Notes: generated by a model not told the origin, from the letters alone. A stretch of DNA of 64,000 nt from Candidatus Poribacteria bacterium (GCA_022827625.1 JAJEIE010000019.1:186001-250000); one strand, 5' to 3'; numbered from the stretch's first letter, positions 17,188 to 26,562 are shown. A program made the numbers and translations.

Positions 17188-17212
17188 CTGTCCGAAACGA
17201 AGTGGAGGACAG
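17188..17212. repeat. Hairpin with conserved 13-nt loop, copy 2
   Basis: CTGTCC (17188-17193) pairs perfectly with GGACAG (17207-17212) around GAAACGAAGTGGA (17194-17206), the same 13-base loop as at 11914-11926. It sits between tsaD and tsaC, 21 bases before the tsaC start. Confidence 0.6.
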
Positions 17213-17233
17213 ACCAGGAGAAATAGTTAAAAA

Positions 17234-17833
17234 ATGTGTTTTGAAGCCGTTCAATGCTTGAAATCAGGCGGTATTATCGCTATTCCGACCGATACGGTCT
17301 ACGGCTTGGCAGCGGATCCGTTTAATCCGGATGCTGTGCAAAGACTCTACACTGTGAAGGGGCGGCCTGATGGGAAACCCATCCCACTCGTTCTCAGCTC
17401 AGTTGCCGATGTTCACCGTGTGTCCCAAAACCTACCCGAATTCTTCTTTCATCTCACAGATCGCTTTTGGCCCGGTGGTTTGACTATCGTTATTGAGGCA
17501 AAGGGGCTGCTACCCGTATTGACGGCGGGTGGGAACACCGTCGGCGTACGCATCCCTGACAATCCACTGCTTCTGCAAATCCTCCGAGCGTTTGGCGGTC
17601 CGGCGGCGATAACAAGTGCGAACCTCTCAGGAGAGCCACCCGCTACCTCTCCCGAAGAAATTGGTGAAGTGCTCGCCTCACGAATCGATATGATCGTTGA
17701 TGGCGGTAAGACCCCGGGTCCCATTCCATCTACAGTCTACGACATTTCTGTCTCACCGCCGGTCATCCGAAGGCACGGCGTGATTTCGGAAGAAACACTC
17801 GCCAAGGAGTTCATGTGCTACAACAGGCTTTAA
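17234..17833 (+). CDS. tsaC: L-threonylcarbamoyladenylate synthase
   Basis: TsaC/YrdC-type protein of 199 residues that makes threonylcarbamoyl-AMP from threonine, bicarbonate and ATP. Signatures are GGIIAIPTDTVYGLAADPF, KGRPDGKPIPLVLSS, FWPGGLTIVI, VGVRIPDNP and ITSANLSGEPPATS. It is the short form, lacking the extra Sua5 domain. The ATG at 17234 is preceded by AGGAG at a rather long spacing. Its end overlaps the next gene by 19 bases, and that gene's ribosome binding site lies inside the tsaC reading frame. Confidence 0.95.
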   Translation: MCFEAVQCLKSGGIIAIPTDTVYGLAADPFNPDAVQRLYTVKGRPDGKPIPLVLSSVADVHRVSQNLPEFFFHLTDRFWPGGLTIVIEAKGLLPVLTAGGNTVGVRIPDNPLLLQILRAFGGPAAITSANLSGEPPATSPEEIGEVLASRIDMIVDGGKTPGPIPSTVYDISVSPPVIRRHGVISEETLAKEFMCYNRL

Positions 17834-18399
17834 AACAACTCCTTCAATTCTTAGCCACTCCAACCGGACAGTGGGTCCTCATCGGTTTAATCAGTTTTAT
17901 AGTATTAGCGATCCTCTATAACAAGAAAAGACAGATTCCGGGTTTAACGGTAGCGGTGATCCCTGAAGATACATGGTTTATCAACCGGGACGACAACCAT
18001 CGCCTCGCTATTGTTGTGTCTTTACATCTGACGAACAAATCAAGCGCACCCATTCGGATTCGCAGGTGTAAACTGAGTGGTTATTCACCCAAGCCGCCGC
18101 CTGAAAAATTGTTTTTAGAAGGACACGATACAACTGTTGAACTTACGTATCCGAAGCACGATCTCTTTGTTGACATAGATGGACATCCTGCTGCGCACAC
18201 TTCGGAGTATGTCCTTAACCCTTACACAGAACAACGCTTGTGGGTCTTCTACCGCTCTGGCATTGTGACGATGACAAACATGCTCCGTGCACCGATTGTT
18301 CTCCGAGATATAAACGGAAAGCGGAAGGCTATCCACATCGCAGTGCCTCGCAATATGGACCAGATTCAACTCTATCGAGAGGCGGCAATGCGTTGGTAA
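17815..18399 (+). CDS. Conserved hypothetical single-pass membrane protein
   Basis: Unrecognised protein of 194 residues. A transmembrane segment spans about residues 18-38 (VLIGLISFIVLAILYN), and the rest (about 45-190) is a predicted beta-rich soluble domain with LAIVVSLHLTNKSSAPIRIRRC, which resembles domains that sit outside or inside the membrane in many DUF families. The start is GTG at 17815, with AAGGAG 5 bases upstream inside tsaC, so it is likely translated together with tsaC. It converges with the next gene with only one base between the stop codons. Confidence 0.75.
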   Translation: MLQQALKQLLQFLATPTGQWVLIGLISFIVLAILYNKKRQIPGLTVAVIPEDTWFINRDDNHRLAIVVSLHLTNKSSAPIRIRRCKLSGYSPKPPPEKLFLEGHDTTVELTYPKHDLFVDIDGHPAAHTSEYVLNPYTEQRLWVFYRSGIVTMTNMLRAPIVLRDINGKRKAIHIAVPRNMDQIQLYREAAMRW

Positions 18400-18400
18400 T

Positions 18401-19444
18401 TTAGGCAAGTTCACTCATCTTGATGGATCTGCCACCCGCTTCTGCGGACATGTCTGCAGCGAAGACGACACGATGTGACTCAAATGCCGTATCAAAATCG
18501 GTTAACGGCATCGGTTCGTTTTTCCCAATGCTATCTACGAATGCTTGGAATTGCGGTTCATACGGATGGTCGCTAACGTCCCCTGAGTCGATGAGTGAGG
18601 TTTCAAGCGTACTCCACTTGCTCTTATCCATCCCCTTGAGTTTCGCCGAATAGATACGGTTGTCAAGCAAACTGCCTTCACTGCCGACGAGGTGGATATG
18701 GAAGTAGTAAGGTTGCATACAATCGACACAGGAGGTGACTTTTCCAATCTTTCCGCCACCTTCAAACTTAAGAAGACTGACGCTGGTTGTCTTATATTCG
18801 TAGGGTTGGAAGACTTCCCCAGTAGATTGTGTATGATAACTGGTTACTTCTTCGACCGTCCCATCCATAAAGAAGAGAAGGGCGTCAAGGGCATGGCATC
18901 CTGCTGTTAGTAAGGTGCTGCCACCAAAATCTTTTTTAATGTTCCATTCGTATTGCCCGTACCAGGGTCCAATGCCGTGGTAGTAATCGACTTCCGCGTA
19001 GTGCAGGTCTCCAAGCAAGCCTTCATCAATGACGGAACGGATCATCGTAAAATGTGCGCTATATCGACACTCAAAACAGACACAAACGTTGACTCCGGTA
19101 CTTTTAACGGCATCACGGATGGCTTTCGCATCGTCATAAGTAAGGCAGATCGGTTTTTCTATGATGAGATGTTTGCCTGCCTGCGCGGCAGCGATGGCTT
19201 GTTCCGCATGAAATGGATGGGGTGTACAAATATCAATGATATGTATGTCCGGATCAGCGAGCATTTTATCGAAATCTGTGTAGGCTTTAAGCGGTGTCCC
19301 ATACGTTGCTGCTAACACAGATTCATCATGTTCCCGGCGGGAGCAGATAGCTGTGACATCTGCCCCTGTGACGTTTTTGAAAGTTTCGATGTGGGCACCG
19401 GCTACCCAACCGAGTCCGACGATTCCAACATTTAAATTATCCAT
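18401..19444 (-). CDS. Gfo/Idh/MocA family oxidoreductase
   Basis: NAD(P)-dependent oxidoreductase of 347 residues. The N-terminal Rossmann fold starts [18 protein letters not shown] (GxGxxA-type), and [14 protein letters not shown] carries the catalytic-lysine motif EKP. The C-terminal alpha/beta domain includes [19 protein letters not shown], a variant of the usual GG...D..H motif. Such enzymes act on sugars, inositols and amino-sugar derivatives, but the substrate cannot be deduced. AAAGGAG precedes the ATG by 8 bases. It stands alone between two oppositely oriented units. Confidence 0.88.
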   Translation of the reverse strand: MDNLNVGIVGLGWVAGAHIETFKNVTGADVTAICSRREHDESVLAATYGTPLKAYTDFDKMLADPDIHIIDICTPHPFHAEQAIAAAQAGKHLIIEKPICLTYDDAKAIRDAVKSTGVNVCVCFECRYSAHFTMIRSVIDEGLLGDLHYAEVDYYHGIGPWYGQYEWNIKKDFGGSTLLTAGCHALDALLFFMDGTVEEVTSYHTQSTGEVFQPYEYKTTSVSLLKFEGGGKIGKVTSCVDCMQPYYFHIHLVGSEGSLLDNRIYSAKLKGMDKSKWSTLETSLIDSGDVSDHPYEPQFQAFVDSIGKNEPMPLTDFDTAFESHRVVFAADMSAEAGGRSIKMSELA

Positions 19445-19598
19445 TTAGCAACTCCTTTAAATTCTGTGAATACGGATAGACGTGGTGTATCAAACCTATG
19501 TCGTCCATTATGCACCAAGATTGCAAATTCTCCAGGTCCAATAGTGAAGTTGTTCTGGGCGAGTTATGAGTACTGCAAGGTAACGAGGAGGCGTTCTC

Positions 19599-20483
19599 TT
19601 AAATGTCATTATTTTCGCGATTAGCAAGTTGGGCGCGGAGCCGTTCTAACTCACCTTCGGCTTTCTGTCTACGCTGTGTTTCTTCCGCTGCGAGTGTCTC
19701 TGCTGCCGCTGCGCGCCTTTCCGCTTCCATCCTACGGTGCTGTTCTTCCATCCGAAGACGCTCCTCCTCCATCCGAAGACGCTCCTCCTCCATCCGCAAG
19801 TGATGTTCCTCCATCCGCAAGTGATGTTCCTCTGTAGAAGTCGTAATCGGAGTACCATCAGGTAAGTACGGACGTAAAAGTCTAACGTGAGTCTCAAGTT
19901 GGTTTTCCCACCGAAAATAGAGATTTAACGCTTCGCTGAACAGACCGCCTTGTGCATCCGGTGCAATCTCAACAATGTCTCCCGATGGACTTCGCCGCCA
20001 CCCCCGAAACTCCGCAGGCTTCTCCATTTCGGGTTGATGAATGAAATACTCTTGCGCACCCATATCACCCAGATAGACTTGAAACTTTCCATGTCGATCC
20101 TGATAGGCTGTTGAATCGGAAAGGAACTCGAAGATAGTGGTAGGAACTGCCCCTTCTGACCAGGTATAAAAACTCCGCCGCTGTGGATATTTAGCAACCC
20201 CAAAAACAATGTAAACATCGGGAGCGACGAATTTTGTGACATCGCCTTCACGGTAGTAGATGAAACTGTCAACGCCGATGTAGATATGCGGGTTGATTTG
20301 AAAGTATCGCGAGACTTGGTCAGAAAAGATACGAATTTGTTCACCGTGAAATCCTGTCGCCGCCATGGGTTCATCGTCCTCGCAAGGGTATCCTTCGATA
20401 TAAACGGTCGGTTTTCCGCTCGCTTTTGGAAAGATAGGAATGTATTTTCTTTGTTTGCTTTGAAAATCGTTTAGCGTAGCCAT
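19599..20483 (-). CDS. Uma2-family (DUF820) protein with heptad-repeat tail
   Basis: Protein of 294 residues. Residues about 20-190 form a Uma2 fold, a PD-(D/E)XK-like nuclease relative, with APDVYIVF, the FEFLS acidic strand, HGKFQVY and EYFIHQPE. Residues about 215-265 are a run of seven-residue units (EEHHLRM, EEERLRM, EEQHRRM) forming a charged coiled coil, encoded by near-identical DNA repeats at about 19730-19830. The ATG at 20483 is chosen for a GGAGACG site just upstream; the frame stays open further but lacks such a site. Whether Uma2 proteins cut DNA in vivo is not established. Confidence 0.82.
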   Translation of the reverse strand: MATLNDFQSKQRKYIPIFPKASGKPTVYIEGYPCEDDEPMAATGFHGEQIRIFSDQVSRYFQINPHIYIGVDSFIYYREGDVTKFVAPDVYIVFGVAKYPQRRSFYTWSEGAVPTTIFEFLSDSTAYQDRHGKFQVYLGDMGAQEYFIHQPEMEKPAEFRGWRRSPSGDIVEIAPDAQGGLFSEALNLYFRWENQLETHVRLLRPYLPDGTPITTSTEEHHLRMEEHHLRMEEERLRMEEERLRMEEQHRRMEAERRAAAAETLAAEETQRRQKAEGELERLRAQLANRENNDI

Positions 20484-20520
20484 GATCGTCTCCGTGTCTG
20501 TGTCGTCAGTGTGTCCTTGA

Positions 20521-20549
20521 CTTATATAAGACTCTGAAGCCGTTGTCAA
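20521..20549 (-). promoter_or_regulatory. Sigma-70 promoter of the Uma2 gene
   Basis: On the minus strand TTGACA (20544-20549) and TATAAG (20521-20526) are spaced by 17 bases. Transcription would start near 20514, about 30 bases before the chosen ATG at 20483, which supports that start. Confidence 0.65.
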
Positions 20550-20630
20550 CCCGTTCTGAAAGTTTCCGAAACGTTTCTTATAATTTTAGCGAATCCCCTA
20601 TTTTTTGTCAAGTAAGATATAGAAAAATGA

Positions 20631-20659
20631 TTGATATAATTTTCGTTTTCACGTATAAT
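20631..20659 (+). promoter_or_regulatory. Upstream promoter of the guaB region
   Basis: TTGATA (20631-20636) and TATAAT (20654-20659) with a 17-base spacer. It lies about 240 bases upstream of the guaB start and about 150 bases before a second, perfect promoter. No open reading frame follows within the leader, so it is either a second guaB promoter or drives a small RNA. Confidence 0.5.
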
Positions 20660-20780
20660 TAAACATGGGAAGATAGTTACGCTGTTTCACAAAATCGGTT
20701 GTGGAATGCCCGTGTCTTGTTTAGAAATTTAACGCTAAAAGTAAATCTGAACCCGCGTCCTATTGGACCCGACAAATTTC

Positions 20781-20809
20781 TTGACATCAAAAGCAAAAAA
20801 TGCTATAAT
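20781..20809 (+). promoter_or_regulatory. Consensus promoter of guaB
   Basis: TTGACA (20781-20786) and TATAAT (20804-20809), 17-base spacer, with TGC before the -10 box. Both hexamers match the sigma-70 consensus exactly. The leader to the chosen guaB start is about 87 bases. Confidence 0.85.
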
Positions 20810-20901
20810 ATACAAAACGTAAAAACCTCGCAACGCTGTCCTTAGGCACCGTTTTTAAGTTTATCGTATCCATTCTATCCGCAATGAAGGAGCCGATTCC
20901 A

Positions 20902-22401
20902 ATGGAGACCAAAATCTCCGATGTCTTCCCCCAAAAATTTGCAAAAGAAGGGTTAACTTTTGACGATGTTTTGCTGATTCCGTCCGAATCGGATGTGCTG
21001 CCGGATCAGGTGGATACGGGTACGCAATTCACTCGGAATCTTCGGCTGAATATTCCTATCTGTAGCGCGCCTATGGACACCGTCACGGAATCTACCCTTG
21101 CTATTGCAATCGCACGGGAGGGGGGCATCGGGATAATTCATTATAATTGCACGATTGATGAACAGGTGTCTGAAGTTGATCGGGTCAAACGTTCGGAAAG
21201 TGGAATGATTACCGCACCGATTACGCTCACACAGGATAAGACGATTCGCGATGCCCTTGACGTAACGGAGCGTTATCGTATCGGTGGGGTCCCTATTGTT
21301 ACTGAAGATGGATATCTCGTTGGGCTTATTACCAACCGTGATCTCAAGTATGAAAATAATCTTTCACTGCCGGTAACTGCCCGGATGACGCCCGGTGATG
21401 AATTGATTACTGCAGTACCCGGTATTACACTTGACAAAGCGAAGGAGATACTTCACGAATCTCGGAAGGAAAAGCTGCCAATTGTAGATGAAGATTTTAA
21501 ACTCTGTGGATTGATCACTATCAAGGATATTGATAAAATCCAGATGTTTCCACAAGCCTGTAAAGACGATGCAGGACGCTTACGTGTTGGTGCCGCTGTT
21601 GTACCCGCAACGCCTCTGGAAGATATTGATCGGTTAGTCGAGGCGGGTGTAGATGTACTCGTGTTGGATACGGCACACGGTCATTCCAAAAACGTAATTC
21701 GTTCAACAGAATATATTAAGTCGCATTTCCCAAATATCGAACTTGTTTCTGGGAATGTGGTCACACCAGAAGGCACGCGAAGCCTCATTGATGCTGGTGC
21801 AGATGCAGTCAAAGTAGGCGTTGGTCCTGGTTCTATTTGCACAACCCGTGTGGTTGCAGGCGTGAGTATCCCTCAAATTACGGCAATTTATGACTGTGCG
21901 GCGGCAGCTGATAAAGCAGGGGTACCGATTATTGCAGATGGCGGCATCCGTTACTCTGGAGACATCGCGAAAGCTATCGGCGCCGGCGCGAGTTCCGTCA
22001 TGATTGGCAGTTTACTTGCCGGAACGGATGAGAGCCCAGGCGATACAGTCATCTATCAAGGGAGAACCTATAAGATGCACCGCGGCATGGGGTCATTAGG
22101 TGCTCTACGAAAACGGATGACCCGCGCCCCGGAGGAAAGCTCGGAGGACATTTCTAAACTTGTACCTCGTGGTATTGAAGGACGTGTTCCGCACAAAGGA
22201 AAACTGAGTAATTTCGTCTATCAATTGGTCGGTGGTATTCGTTCTGCTATGGGGTATTGTGGAACCCCGGATATTGAGGCATTGCGTAGGGATAGTCAAT
22301 TTGTCCGAATGTCAAGCAGTGGATACCGCGAAAGCCATCCCCACGATATTGATATCACCGAAGAAGCACCGAACTATACGGTAGCGAATCTTTCCCCATA
22401 A
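20902..22401 (+). CDS. guaB: Inosine-5'-monophosphate dehydrogenase
   Basis: IMP dehydrogenase of 499 residues, rate-limiting for GMP synthesis. The barrel begins [20 protein letters not shown]; two CBS domains lie at about residues 90-205 (APITL..., [14 protein letters not shown]); the catalytic loop [14 protein letters not shown] has its cysteine at 313; the flap [10 protein letters not shown] follows. The ATG at 20902 is preferred over 20884 because AAGGAG (20887-20892) lies 9 bases before it and overlaps the first ATG. It is transcribed alone from a consensus promoter. Confidence 0.96.
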   Translation: METKISDVFPQKFAKEGLTFDDVLLIPSESDVLPDQVDTGTQFTRNLRLNIPICSAPMDTVTESTLAIAIAREGGIGIIHYNCTIDEQVSEVDRVKRSESGMITAPITLTQDKTIRDALDVTERYRIGGVPIVTEDGYLVGLITNRDLKYENNLSLPVTARMTPGDELITAVPGITLDKAKEILHESRKEKLPIVDEDFKLCGLITIKDIDKIQMFPQACKDDAGRLRVGAAVVPATPLEDIDRLVEAGVDVLVLDTAHGHSKNVIRSTEYIKSHFPNIELVSGNVVTPEGTRSLIDAGADAVKVGVGPGSICTTRVVAGVSIPQITAIYDCAAAADKAGVPIIADGGIRYSGDIAKAIGAGASSVMIGSLLAGTDESPGDTVIYQGRTYKMHRGMGSLGALRKRMTRAPEESSEDISKLVPRGIEGRVPHKGKLSNFVYQLVGGIRSAMGYCGTPDIEALRRDSQFVRMSSSGYRESHPHDIDITEEAPNYTVANLSP

Positions 22402-22410
22402 CTATAGAAG

Positions 22411-22530
22411 TGGTTTTCGGTTCGGATTTTTTTTCAAAAATCCTTTCAGTCGTCGGTTTTCGGTTAAGAGGGTATCGTTTAGCAAAAACCTCTTGTCCGA
22501 TAACCGATAACCGATAACTGACAACCAATC
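22411..22530. repeat. Palindromic intergenic repeat before the ferredoxin gene
   Basis: The gap holds GGATTTTT (22424-22431) with AAAAATCC (22436-22443), a weak AT-rich hairpin that could help end guaB transcription. A longer imperfect hairpin follows: GGTTTTCGGTTAAGAGG pairs with CCTCTTGTCCGATAACC. It ends in tandem CCGATAA / CTGACAACC units like those before other genes here. Confidence 0.5.
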
Positions 22531-22550
22531 CAGGAGGCCATAATTAAAAA

Positions 22551-23099
22551 ATGAAAGTTAGCGAAGAAATGTCTTTTTGGGATAGACTCTATATCCCAGC
22601 GTTAATTAAGGGAATGTTTACCACGTTAAAACATATCCCTAAGAAAAAATTAACCTACCAATATCCTGAAGATCCGAGGAGTGTGGATGAACGCAATGAA
22701 CGCTACCGCGGCATTCACAAGCTCACGATGACCGAGAAGGATGAGATTAAGTGTGTCGCCTGTTTTTTGTGCGCGACCGCTTGTCCTGCCGACTGTATCA
22801 CTATCCAAGCAGCACCCGCCCCTGAAGGTTGGACGACGAAGGAAGGCTATCAGCGCGAGAAGTATCCTGATGTTTTTGAAATCAATATGCTCCGTTGTAT
22901 CTTTTGTGGATATTGTGTTGAGGCTTGCCCTGAGGATGCGATTCGGATGACAGGCTTAACACTCCCGCAATACTTCCGTGAACGTCAAGAAGAGGGGGAG
23001 AGTCTTGGAAGTTCCCGCAGCGACTTTATTTTTGATCGCGATATGCTTGTTGCAAACAACGATATTCCGCAAGAAGGGCTTAGTGTTGAGGCACGATAA
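22551..23099 (+). CDS. NuoI-like 2[4Fe-4S] ferredoxin
   Basis: Iron-sulfur protein of 182 residues resembling the NuoI subunit of NADH dehydrogenase. Two CxxCxxxCP clusters are visible: CVACFLCATACPADCI (about 64-79) and CIFCGYCVEACPEDAI (about 109-124), each giving four cysteines. The N-terminal segment ALIKGMFTTLKHIPKKKLTYQYP matches NuoI. No other nuo gene is in the window, so it is either an orphan copy or part of a scattered complex. A strong AGGAGG lies about 14 bases before the ATG, a long spacing. The next gene, a methyltransferase, starts 20 bases later on the same strand. Confidence 0.85.
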   Translation: MKVSEEMSFWDRLYIPALIKGMFTTLKHIPKKKLTYQYPEDPRSVDERNERYRGIHKLTMTEKDEIKCVACFLCATACPADCITIQAAPAPEGWTTKEGYQREKYPDVFEINMLRCIFCGYCVEACPEDAIRMTGLTLPQYFRERQEEGESLGSSRSDFIFDRDMLVANNDIPQEGLSVEAR

Positions 23100-23119
23100 G
23101 ATATCGTTTGAAACAATTG

Positions 23120-23686
23120 ATGGCACCCTTGTATACGCCTTTTCCAAATAAAAAGTATAGCATTATCTATGCAGATCCGCCGTGGGACTACAAAGGGCAG
23201 CTGCAACATACTGGAAAGGGTGGGAAGGAGAGTGGTGGCGCAATTCGGCATTATCCGACACTGCCGGTGTCAGAAATGGAAGCGTGGGATGTCGCAGCCA
23301 TCAGTGAAGAGAATTGCCTGCTTTTTATGTGGAGCTCCTCTCCGCACCTTGATCAGGCGATTCGGCTCGGTAAGGCATGGGGCTTCCAATGGGCAACTGT
23401 TGCCTTTGTGTGGGATAAGGAGCGTGTGAATCCGGGGTTCTACACGATGAGCCAGTGTGAATTATGTCTCGTTTTCAAACGCGGGAACATTCCGCAACCG
23501 CGGGGTGCCAGAAACATCAGGCAACTTGTTAAGGCAAAACGGACACGCCACTCTGAAAAACCAGAGGACGTGCGTCAAGGGATTGAGGCGATGTTTCCCG
23601 GTCACTGTAAAATCGAACTGTTTGCACGAAGACAGTATGACGGTTGGGACGCTTGGGGACTTGAGGTCTCATTAACTGATAACTAA
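23120..23686 (+). CDS. MT-A70 family adenine-specific methyltransferase
   Basis: Protein of 188 residues with the catalytic DPPW motif in IIYADPPWDYKG (about residues 14-25) and the MT-A70 ending ELFARRQYDGWDAWG. The family methylates N6 of adenine in DNA or RNA. No restriction endonuclease or specificity gene is recognisable beside it, so it may be an orphan (epigenetic) enzyme or act with the unrecognised protein downstream. The ATG at 23120 is preferred to TTG 23108, although neither has a clear ribosome binding site. Confidence 0.85.
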   Translation: MAPLYTPFPNKKYSIIYADPPWDYKGQLQHTGKGGKESGGAIRHYPTLPVSEMEAWDVAAISEENCLLFMWSSSPHLDQAIRLGKAWGFQWATVAFVWDKERVNPGFYTMSQCELCLVFKRGNIPQPRGARNIRQLVKAKRTRHSEKPEDVRQGIEAMFPGHCKIELFARRQYDGWDAWGLEVSLTDN

Positions 23687-23747
23687 CAACTGACAACTAT
23701 TTTTATTGCCTCAGTTTATTTGAAAGGCAGATGATTGAATCGACCCA

Positions 23748-26552
23748 ATGCAAGGATTATCGCTTAATTTTCGTTCAAACGCACTTTTTGCGTTAACTGA
23801 TAAAATCAAATCCAGTATTGAGGGACGGATGAGTTGGGGAGACACCTTCGGCTTAGGACTTGGTGTGAAAGCAGATAAGCATCTAATTATTTGGACACCC
23901 AAGGAGACTTCAGAAGGTGACATTCTGCCCGGTTTCGACTCAGAAGATGGCGAGCTGACGGTGAAAATGCGGCCGCGTCCGGGGGCATGGGTCTCTTGGA
24001 TTGACGAGGCGAAGGTTTCTGCTGATGCTCGCGACGATTATGATCGGGTCCACAGAAGTATACAGGAACTCGAACGCAACGCACGCCAAATCACCGATTT
24101 TGCCGATGGTGTTGTTACTGACATCACGATTCAAAACTTGGGAAAATCTCTAACGCTCTCTGAATTGACCCAAGAAGTTTTGAAGGCGCGTTTGGCAGTA
24201 CCCAGTACCGTCAAGACCGGTAGTTATGTGCTGGCGCGGGTTGATGAACCTGCTACGCAAGAGGTTCCTGCAGCTACTGTTATCATTCCAGAGCAGACCC
24301 ACATTCATCGCGTACACCTCAATGAGGATGTTCTTTTTACGCAGCTATTAAATAATGACTACAATCGACTGCTTGTTGTCATTCGAACGCATATTAAACA
24401 GTACCCTGATTTGACGGATTTAGGACACAGTTTGGCACTTCTGACGCGCCTCTCTAAGACTGTGACTGCTGAAGGTGAAAAGCCAACGGGTGCGACGGAG
24501 GCGATCAGTCCCGTCCAGGTACTCGCTACAGCAGCGGTTTACAATCCGCTCGAACCGGAAACGCTCCAGTTAGTTCCTATTGCTTTTGATGCGCCTGCGG
24601 ATGAAATTGAAGCGGCTATCACCGAGGGTGCCAAGAAAATTGAAGCGTATACGGTGAAAGCCAACCAGCACGCGTATCAGTTAATGGCACAATTTCAGCA
24701 AGGCGTGGAAACCCGTTTGAGAGCACTTGTGCTCGGACCCGGCCAGCGTGTTCACAATAAGGTGTGGGACGACTTGGTGATTCGAGAGCTACGGAACACT
24801 GTCCTCGATTTTGTCGAATTTTATGAAACCTGTCTGACGGAATATTTTGGGGCGGACATCGCAGCAGCGAAAAAGGAGATGCTTGCCCAGAATATTGATC
24901 CGATGATAGAATTTTGGCAATTACAGGATAACCCGCAGCTAACGCTGAATCATCTCATCCAATCCTGTTACAAGCTTGCGAATCAAGTCTTGGATCGCGC
25001 GACCGGACTGTTTCATGACTTAGTATTTGAGCAAGATTTCATTGAAACCGGACTTGTCAAGCAGGTGGATTTCCTCATTTTTGAGAATAACGAACTTTTA
25101 GACGAGATTTATCTTCCGAAATGGACGCGCGGGACGGTACGTGAGAAAATTGCTGGCGTCGCGCTACGGTCAACTTTACATGCGTCGCAAATTGAACGTC
25201 TTGGGACTATCTGGTTGGAATTGCTTGGACTCGCGAATTTTGTGAGTCAGCGCAAACAAGATTTTGAAGTCGTTATTCAACCGTTGGTCAATCTCCTATT
25301 GGCGACAAAAACGACGGGTCAAACACAGCGTCGAAGTCAGCAGGCACAGCAACGCCGCAGCGCTGCCAGTTTTGCCGGATTTGAAATTCCAGATGATGAT
25401 TTTGAGCAGCTCCTCAATCATGTGAAGCTGCATCTTCCAACGATAAAGCAGTGGTTGGAGCATCTGCCGCCAAAAGTAGATCAACGCCAGCATTACGCAA
25501 CCTTATGGACGTTACTGCTTGATGGTAAGCTGCGTGAACGGCTCCTCACCGATACCCAACCGACTTGTGATATTAACCTGAGTGTACCGGACCAGACAAA
25601 GCGGCTCATCACTCTCATGTTGGGAAGTACACTGATTATCCAAGCCGAAAAAGACCGAAAGTCGATAGAGCGCAATCTGAATCGGGCAATTATCTCGAAA
25701 ACCGGGCATGAATTGACGAATGTCACTACACCAGCGATGCTCGCTATACACGGGGATGCACTTCTCGCAATTCTCTATGAGGAATTATTGGGTTACCACG
25801 ACACTTTGGCGAAGCGGGTGAACCGACTCTCGAATGCCCCTCAAAAACGGAAAAAGCGGCGGCATCAGCAGGTACGGAACGGTAGTCCCGCGGATATTGA
25901 AGCGGTTGAAGCGGAACAGGAAAAAGTCAAAGAACTCATGACCTACCTGAGACCTTATCGGCAGGAGGAGGTTATCGGGGTTTTAGCGATGGCTGGACTT
26001 GATCCGCTCGCATCGAATCTTGAGGAGATTCGGCGGCAACAAGTGCTCAGTTTCGATGTCAGTGATTTGCCTGCTATCGGTGAAACATGGCTTAGCGAAA
26101 GTAAGGACATTGCGGATTATCCTAATCTACGGGTGTTCCTTCTGCAAAACCAGCTCCCTATATCTACAACGGGTAGGTTACTCATGGAATTGCGTCAGCA
26201 GTTTCCGGATGCACTCTTCAACCACGTGATAGGGCTTATCCAAGAGGTGAAGGTCCTTCAAAGCGGCGACTATCAAGGGGAATCTCTCAATCGGTTTGTT
26301 TCTTATATTTCTGAAAAGGTGTGGCGATGGGAGTTGACACAGATTACTGAGGCTGAACTCCCGCTTTTGCTCAAGGAGAAAGTCCTCGCATCAGCAATCT
26401 GCTATGAAAAAGAGGTCGAAACCTTGATGGAATATGTTGAACGTTACGATGAACTTATATCCACCAAGCTCGCTGCGGATCCGGATCTCGATGGCCATCG
26501 TCAGTATCTTGAGGAGCAGTTTCAAGCAATTGTTGAAACATTTTTGGTATAA
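23748..26552 (+). CDS. Large protein of unknown function (934 aa)
   Basis: I do not recognise this 934-residue protein. It has no signal peptide or transmembrane segment and appears mostly helical with many Leu, Gln and Glu. An N-terminal part (about 1-150) is mixed; a Gln/Arg-rich linker lies near 525-545 (TGQTQRRSQQAQQRRS); a very basic stretch is at about 705-720 (QKRKKRRHQQ); and the end is helical and acidic. No nucleotide-binding or nuclease motif is obvious. It is 61 bases downstream of the MT-A70 gene and 10 bases upstream of the next gene, so all may be cotranscribed. No ribosome binding site is clear before the ATG. Confidence 0.75.
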   Translation: MQGLSLNFRSNALFALTDKIKSSIEGRMSWGDTFGLGLGVKADKHLIIWTPKETSEGDILPGFDSEDGELTVKMRPRPGAWVSWIDEAKVSADARDDYDRVHRSIQELERNARQITDFADGVVTDITIQNLGKSLTLSELTQEVLKARLAVPSTVKTGSYVLARVDEPATQEVPAATVIIPEQTHIHRVHLNEDVLFTQLLNNDYNRLLVVIRTHIKQYPDLTDLGHSLALLTRLSKTVTAEGEKPTGATEAISPVQVLATAAVYNPLEPETLQLVPIAFDAPADEIEAAITEGAKKIEAYTVKANQHAYQLMAQFQQGVETRLRALVLGPGQRVHNKVWDDLVIRELRNTVLDFVEFYETCLTEYFGADIAAAKKEMLAQNIDPMIEFWQLQDNPQLTLNHLIQSCYKLANQVLDRATGLFHDLVFEQDFIETGLVKQVDFLIFENNELLDEIYLPKWTRGTVREKIAGVALRSTLHASQIERLGTIWLELLGLANFVSQRKQDFEVVIQPLVNLLLATKTTGQTQRRSQQAQQRRSAASFAGFEIPDDDFEQLLNHVKLHLPTIKQWLEHLPPKVDQRQHYATLWTLLLDGKLRERLLTDTQPTCDINLSVPDQTKRLITLMLGSTLIIQAEKDRKSIERNLNRAIISKTGHELTNVTTPAMLAIHGDALLAILYEELLGYHDTLAKRVNRLSNAPQKRKKRRHQQVRNGSPADIEAVEAEQEKVKELMTYLRPYRQEEVIGVLAMAGLDPLASNLEEIRRQQVLSFDVSDLPAIGETWLSESKDIADYPNLRVFLLQNQLPISTTGRLLMELRQQFPDALFNHVIGLIQEVKVLQSGDYQGESLNRFVSYISEKVWRWELTQITEAELPLLLKEKVLASAICYEKEVETLMEYVERYDELISTKLAADPDLDGHRQYLEEQFQAIVETFLV

Positions 26553-26562
26553 AGGGTGATAG

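Noticed and set aside
22424-22443. Strong intrinsic terminator of guaB
   Set aside because: The stem is AT-only except for two G-C pairs at its base and no T-run follows, so it is listed only as part of a repeat.
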